DNA of 64,000 bases from Lithospermum erythrorhizon. Lineage: Eukaryota > Streptophyta > Magnoliopsida > Boraginales > Boraginaceae. The stretch spans positions 62,001 through 126,000 of the forward strand of contig JADFUC010001023.1 in NCBI GenBank assembly GCA_019722365.1, written 5' to 3'. Both the position numbers and the translations under genes were made by a program. Shown here one piece after another: positions 60,301 through 64,000 of the stretch. Within the stretch, counting starts at the first letter, position 1. Every line of letters begins with the position of its first letter. The notes under the pieces are model-generated. The model was given only the letters and a program-made list of their open reading frames with translations, did no database searches and had not been told where the DNA came from.

Positions 60301-61960
60301 TTCAAATATTTTATCACCTGAAGTTGGATTCAAAACTAAATTAGCCAGTAATTCTATGAATTGGCTTCAAAACTACAATTTTGAAACTATTTCTTTCTAT
60401 GTCTAAACTTCATGTTTAACAGCTTGAAACGTTAAGCAATGCAAAATAATTAATTCATACCTGATACTTTAATTCTAAAAATATTCATTGACGTAGTATT
60501 ATGAAACCAATTGACATACTATTATACAACTCATTCAACACAAATAATATAATTTTTATTAGGTCACAAAAAATAAAATTAATTCTAATGTAGAAAAAAT
60601 CTTCTCCCATTTTTCGTCAATACTTCAACTTGCTTTGTTGCAAATTACTTTGTGGTGATTCTTCTCAAAGTCTCACTCTAATTCTCTAAATTTCATTTTT
60701 GGTGGCTTGTTTTGTGGGTTTGGAAAGGAAGAATTTGGATTAAATCATTCAATTCAAGAATATTTATCCTACAAGAAAACTAATTATGATTTGGTGGGAT
60801 TGAGAGAAATTAGGGGAATAAATTTTTTGGGGATGAATTGATTTGGGGGTGAGCGAAATTAGGGGAGAACTGATTTGGGGTGGGGGATTTCAATTTTTTA
60901 TTTATTTAATTAAAATAGCCATTCACCGTTTGCCTTTATAGCGTAGATAACTACAATCTCACTAACAACGTCTAAATATAAATTCGGAAAATCGTACACT
61001 TTGTAAACATAAATGAAAAGAGCGTGATATGGAATAAAGATAGGAAATCATATATGACATTAACCACTTTCATTTATAGTATCTTAGTAAAATATTACGT
61101 GTCACGTAAACAAGTTTGAGCAATATATTTACGTATACGATCACGTGCGATAACATAAATATTAAGAACATTAGTATAACAAATTAATCAAATATAAATA
61201 TCAAACTATAATCAATATTTTGGTTTTACTCTAAAATGTCTAATAATAGAGCGATAAGCGATTGATAATATAATTTGATCGAAGCGAAATGTCCAAAAAA
61301 TAAAAGGAACCGTCGAAAAATAGACATGGTATTTGAGAAATGGCGCAAAAATTATTAATGATTGAAATATATGAGGATAAATTAGAAGAAATATGGGTGG
61401 AGAACTTTTATTTGGGTGTTTGCTTTCAAACATAACAATATTATGAGCTTCGCTAATGACTTATTAATGTAAGCATCCGCAGAAAAGCGAATAAAAGTTG
61501 ATGCTCGTTCTAGAATTGTTGGGTATGGTGTTGAAATTGTAAAATATTTATTTATTTATAAAGGCAAATAATATGTAGCTTCTGAGTGGTGAAATAATGG
61601 CCCAATGTAACTTCAGCATTGTAATGAGTTATAACAATGATGTAAATACATAAATATAATTATTAATTTAATTATTTAGTATCATTAATTTTTTGTAATT
61701 AGCTCAAGGTGGAATAGTAAAGTCGTATAACTTTTAAGCATTTTAATGAATTCTAGTAATGAAGTAAATACATATATATATTATAATATTTCATATTGAT
61801 TCAAAATCGAACTTATGGATGTATTATATTATAAAAATATTTAGTCATATATTTTATTCAAATGTATATAATCAAAAATGTATTGTTCAACTTAATTAAA
61901 AGTTACAACATAATTTTTTTATTTTGCGTACTCGAATATTCTATATATTACATCACGTGC
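57346..61960. other. Gene-poor repeat region
   Basis: At 57575-57690 there is a match to 47070-47170. Between 57700 and 58350 sequence related to the AAATAGTCGTTT repeat family appears. Two blocks, about 58560-58800 and 59050-59300, share order and sequence (TATAGCGT, ATATATTTTC, TTTTATTGTTTTTATTTT, TTCAATATAATTTTACT), a direct duplication about 510 bp apart. (TA)n runs lie near 58835. Frames such as 59772-59966 show no family likeness and I call no gene. Confidence 0.45.
58560..59340. repeat. Direct duplication, about 510-bp spacing
   Basis: The segment from ATTAATTGCTCGC (58563) through GGAAGAAACCTTGAGTCGAAAAAATAT (58815) recurs in modified form from ATTAATTGTTCCTGC (59065) through GGAGAAGCTTCTTCTTAATCGAAAAAATG (59330). 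The two copies differ by scattered substitutions and indels. Confidence 0.75.
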
Positions 61961-61969
61961 TTCTAATAT

Positions 61970-63290
61970 TTAGTTTACATAAAAATTAAAGAAATTATAA
62001 AATTCATGTGACTTCGATGATACCTTGTTAATTATACGTACGTGGATTTTTATGTAATTTTTATTGGTAGTAAAATATAATATTTTATTTATTATTTTAT
62101 TAAAATATTTAGTATCTTTTGCTCTAGAGTAAAATATTTACATGCTGATTTTTATTGTCTTTAATTTACACCAAAAATTAAATAATAGAGAAAATCGATA
62201 TAGCTAAAATCTTTTCTTGAATTCGATTTAATCGTTTACATAAAATTGAAGAAATGATAAAAATCATGTCACTCGTAATCACATGCTTGAGTATATTTGT
62301 CGTTTACATAAAAAATTGATGGGAAATGATCAAATTTGTGTAGCTCAGATGATCGTAATTACATTATGATACGCTTAATTCTATTGCTAGTTCTATTTAA
62401 TTATTTACAAAATTTAAGGAATGATAAAATTCAAGTAAGCTCCCATGACACACTTATTAATTCTATTGAATTAAATGTGCGTACCTTGAAATTTGTAAAT
62501 TCATTTGTAACATAAAAATTAAGAAATGATAAAATTTATGTATTCGATAATACCTTCTTAATTAGTTAATCAATTACATAAAAATTCATGTAACTCCCGT
62601 AATACGCCGTAATTTTATTTAATCATTTTATATAAAAATTATTGTAACTCAATGATATCTTGCTTAATTACATTTAGTGCTACATAAAAATTGAAAAAAT
62701 ATTAAGTGCATTAGCTTCCATGATAATTTTGCTTAGTACATTTAATCATTTACATAAAAATTAAAAAAATCAAATTCATGTAACTTTCGATGGTAACTTC
62801 TTAATTATTTGTCATTTGTAAAAATTGATGAAATAATCAAATTAAATGTGGCTAGATGACCATGCCAATTACATTTATTTTTTTACATAAAAATTAAAAA
62901 AATGATAAAATTCATATAACTTCCATGATACCTTCTTAGTATATTTAATTAACACGTAAAATTGAAGAAATATTAAAATTAGTATAACTTCATGATAACT
63001 TAACGAATTCTATTTAATCATTTACATAAAAATTGAAGAAATGATCAAATTCATGTAACTCCAATGATAACTTCTTAATTTTATTTAATCATTTACATAA
63101 AAATTGATGAAATGATCGAAATTCGTAACTCAGATGATGCATGCCCAATTCTATTTATTTTTGCACAAAAATTGAAGAAATGTTAAAATAAATGTAACTT
63201 CCTTGATAAACTGCTTAATTCTATTTAATCATTTCGTAAAAAGTGAAGAAATGATAAAATTCAAATGCTTGACATGTCTGTATTAATTAT
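61970..63290. repeat. Degenerate minisatellite, unit 60-75 bp, about 15 copies
   Basis: Each unit contains TTTACATAAAAATTGAAGAA, then ATGATAAAATTCATGTAACT, then CCATGATACCTTGCTTAATT, then CTATTTAATCA, in that order. Units run nearly head to tail from about 62230 to 63290, with an outlying unit at 61978. Copies vary by many single-base indels and deletions of 5-20 bases. Confidence 0.85.
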
Positions 63291-64000
63291 TTAATTAAAT
63301 TGTGTTCTAGGAACTGATATAATTTACTATATTAGATTGTTGAATAAATAATGAACAAGAGTTGTTTATGAATAATGGGAATGTTATATTATATTATTGA
63401 TGAACTAATGAAAGGGTGAGAGTTATTATGTGTAACTCCTAAAATTTGAAATAATGAGTCATAATGTCAAGCGCTAACATGATTTAAAGAAAATACTTAA
63501 TGAATTTAATTTCGTTCTTTATCTTAAATACTAATGTAACCGTTTAAAAAGCTAAAATTTAATAAAATTTAATTTTCCTTAACTTTTTTGCATATGATTT
63601 GTATATACATAAGGGAAGTAAATATAGATATATATGAAAAATATTTAGCTTATTTGTTACCAACATTCTATCTTCTTCATAAAACATGATTCGATATTTA
63701 TAATTATTTATTAATAATTATTCAATAAAATAATTAATCCCGATAAAATATATAACAATTGTCAATATTTTTATTTTTTTAATATCGTCTAACACTAATT
63801 ATAAATGATACACTACTATTATTGTTATATAATTAAAATCTAATACGATTATATATGCGTTATATAATTAAATAATATATTATTGATGAATTTAATATTA
63901 GAGGTGAAAGAATATAACATTTAGGAATGGAGACATTAATATATTATCACATAACTACTTGAAACATATTTGATATGTCACCCGACCAACAATAACCATC
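63291..64000. other. AT-rich terminal sequence
   Basis: This is very AT-rich sequence with no open frame, repeat unit or recognisable element beyond short A/T runs. Confidence 0.5.

Noticed and set aside
1..64000. CRISPR arrays, bacterial operons or phage elements
   Set aside because: Repeats seen are tandem or dispersed plant repeats without regular unique spacers, and all genes are intron-bearing plant genes.

Overview
The window is nuclear DNA from a core eudicot plant. Genes are split by GT-AG introns, the proteins are plant-specific or plant-type (steroleosin, non-specific phospholipase C, DUF789, FyPP/PP6 phosphatase, PSY peptide), and the spacers are AT-rich with many small Tc1/mariner (Stowaway-like) MITEs. 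I cannot name the species. All coding models below were assembled by hand by joining exons across consensus splice sites and checking that the phase is kept.

Layout. 1.1-9.6 kb holds three plus-strand genes: arabinose-5-phosphate isomerase (KdsD/SETH3 type), a steroleosin-type hydroxysteroid dehydrogenase and a secreted non-specific phospholipase C. From 11.6 to 39.2 kb come six minus-strand genes: NF-YC transcription factor, a 1127-residue DUF789 protein, the 18S rRNA methyltransferase BUD23/RID2, a plastid-type Mpv17/PMP22 membrane protein, a 90-residue PSY sulfated-peptide precursor (three tiny exons) and the mitochondrial-type co-chaperone BAG5. FyPP/PP6 catalytic subunit (plus) follows at 40.1-44.9 kb and Lunapark (minus) at 47.8-50.4 kb. 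The right end (45.3-64 kb) is a gene-poor repeat area: three truncated copies of the 3' end of an LRR receptor-like protein gene with shared flanks lie on both sides of Lunapark. The third copy is split by a 2.8-kb insertion that looks like a solo LTR, and a 60-75 bp minisatellite follows at 62.2-63.3 kb. The genes are ordinary housekeeping, signalling and lipid genes with no obvious shared pathway.

The most unusual feature is intron architecture. The coding intron of NF-YC begins with a copy of the start of the exon that follows it and holds four degenerate copies of that exon segment, alternating with pieces of a MITE that also occurs elsewhere in the window. Intron 1 of the isomerase gene likewise has a 16-nt perfect direct repeat spanning its two splice junctions, exactly 200 bp apart. 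Both fit intron gain at an AG|GT site through duplication or break repair. In the Mpv17 gene the expected splice acceptor reads CATG rather than CAG, and a cryptic donor/acceptor pair would restore the frame. BAG5 uses a GC-AG intron. MITEs, one nested inside another, sit in introns of at least four genes.
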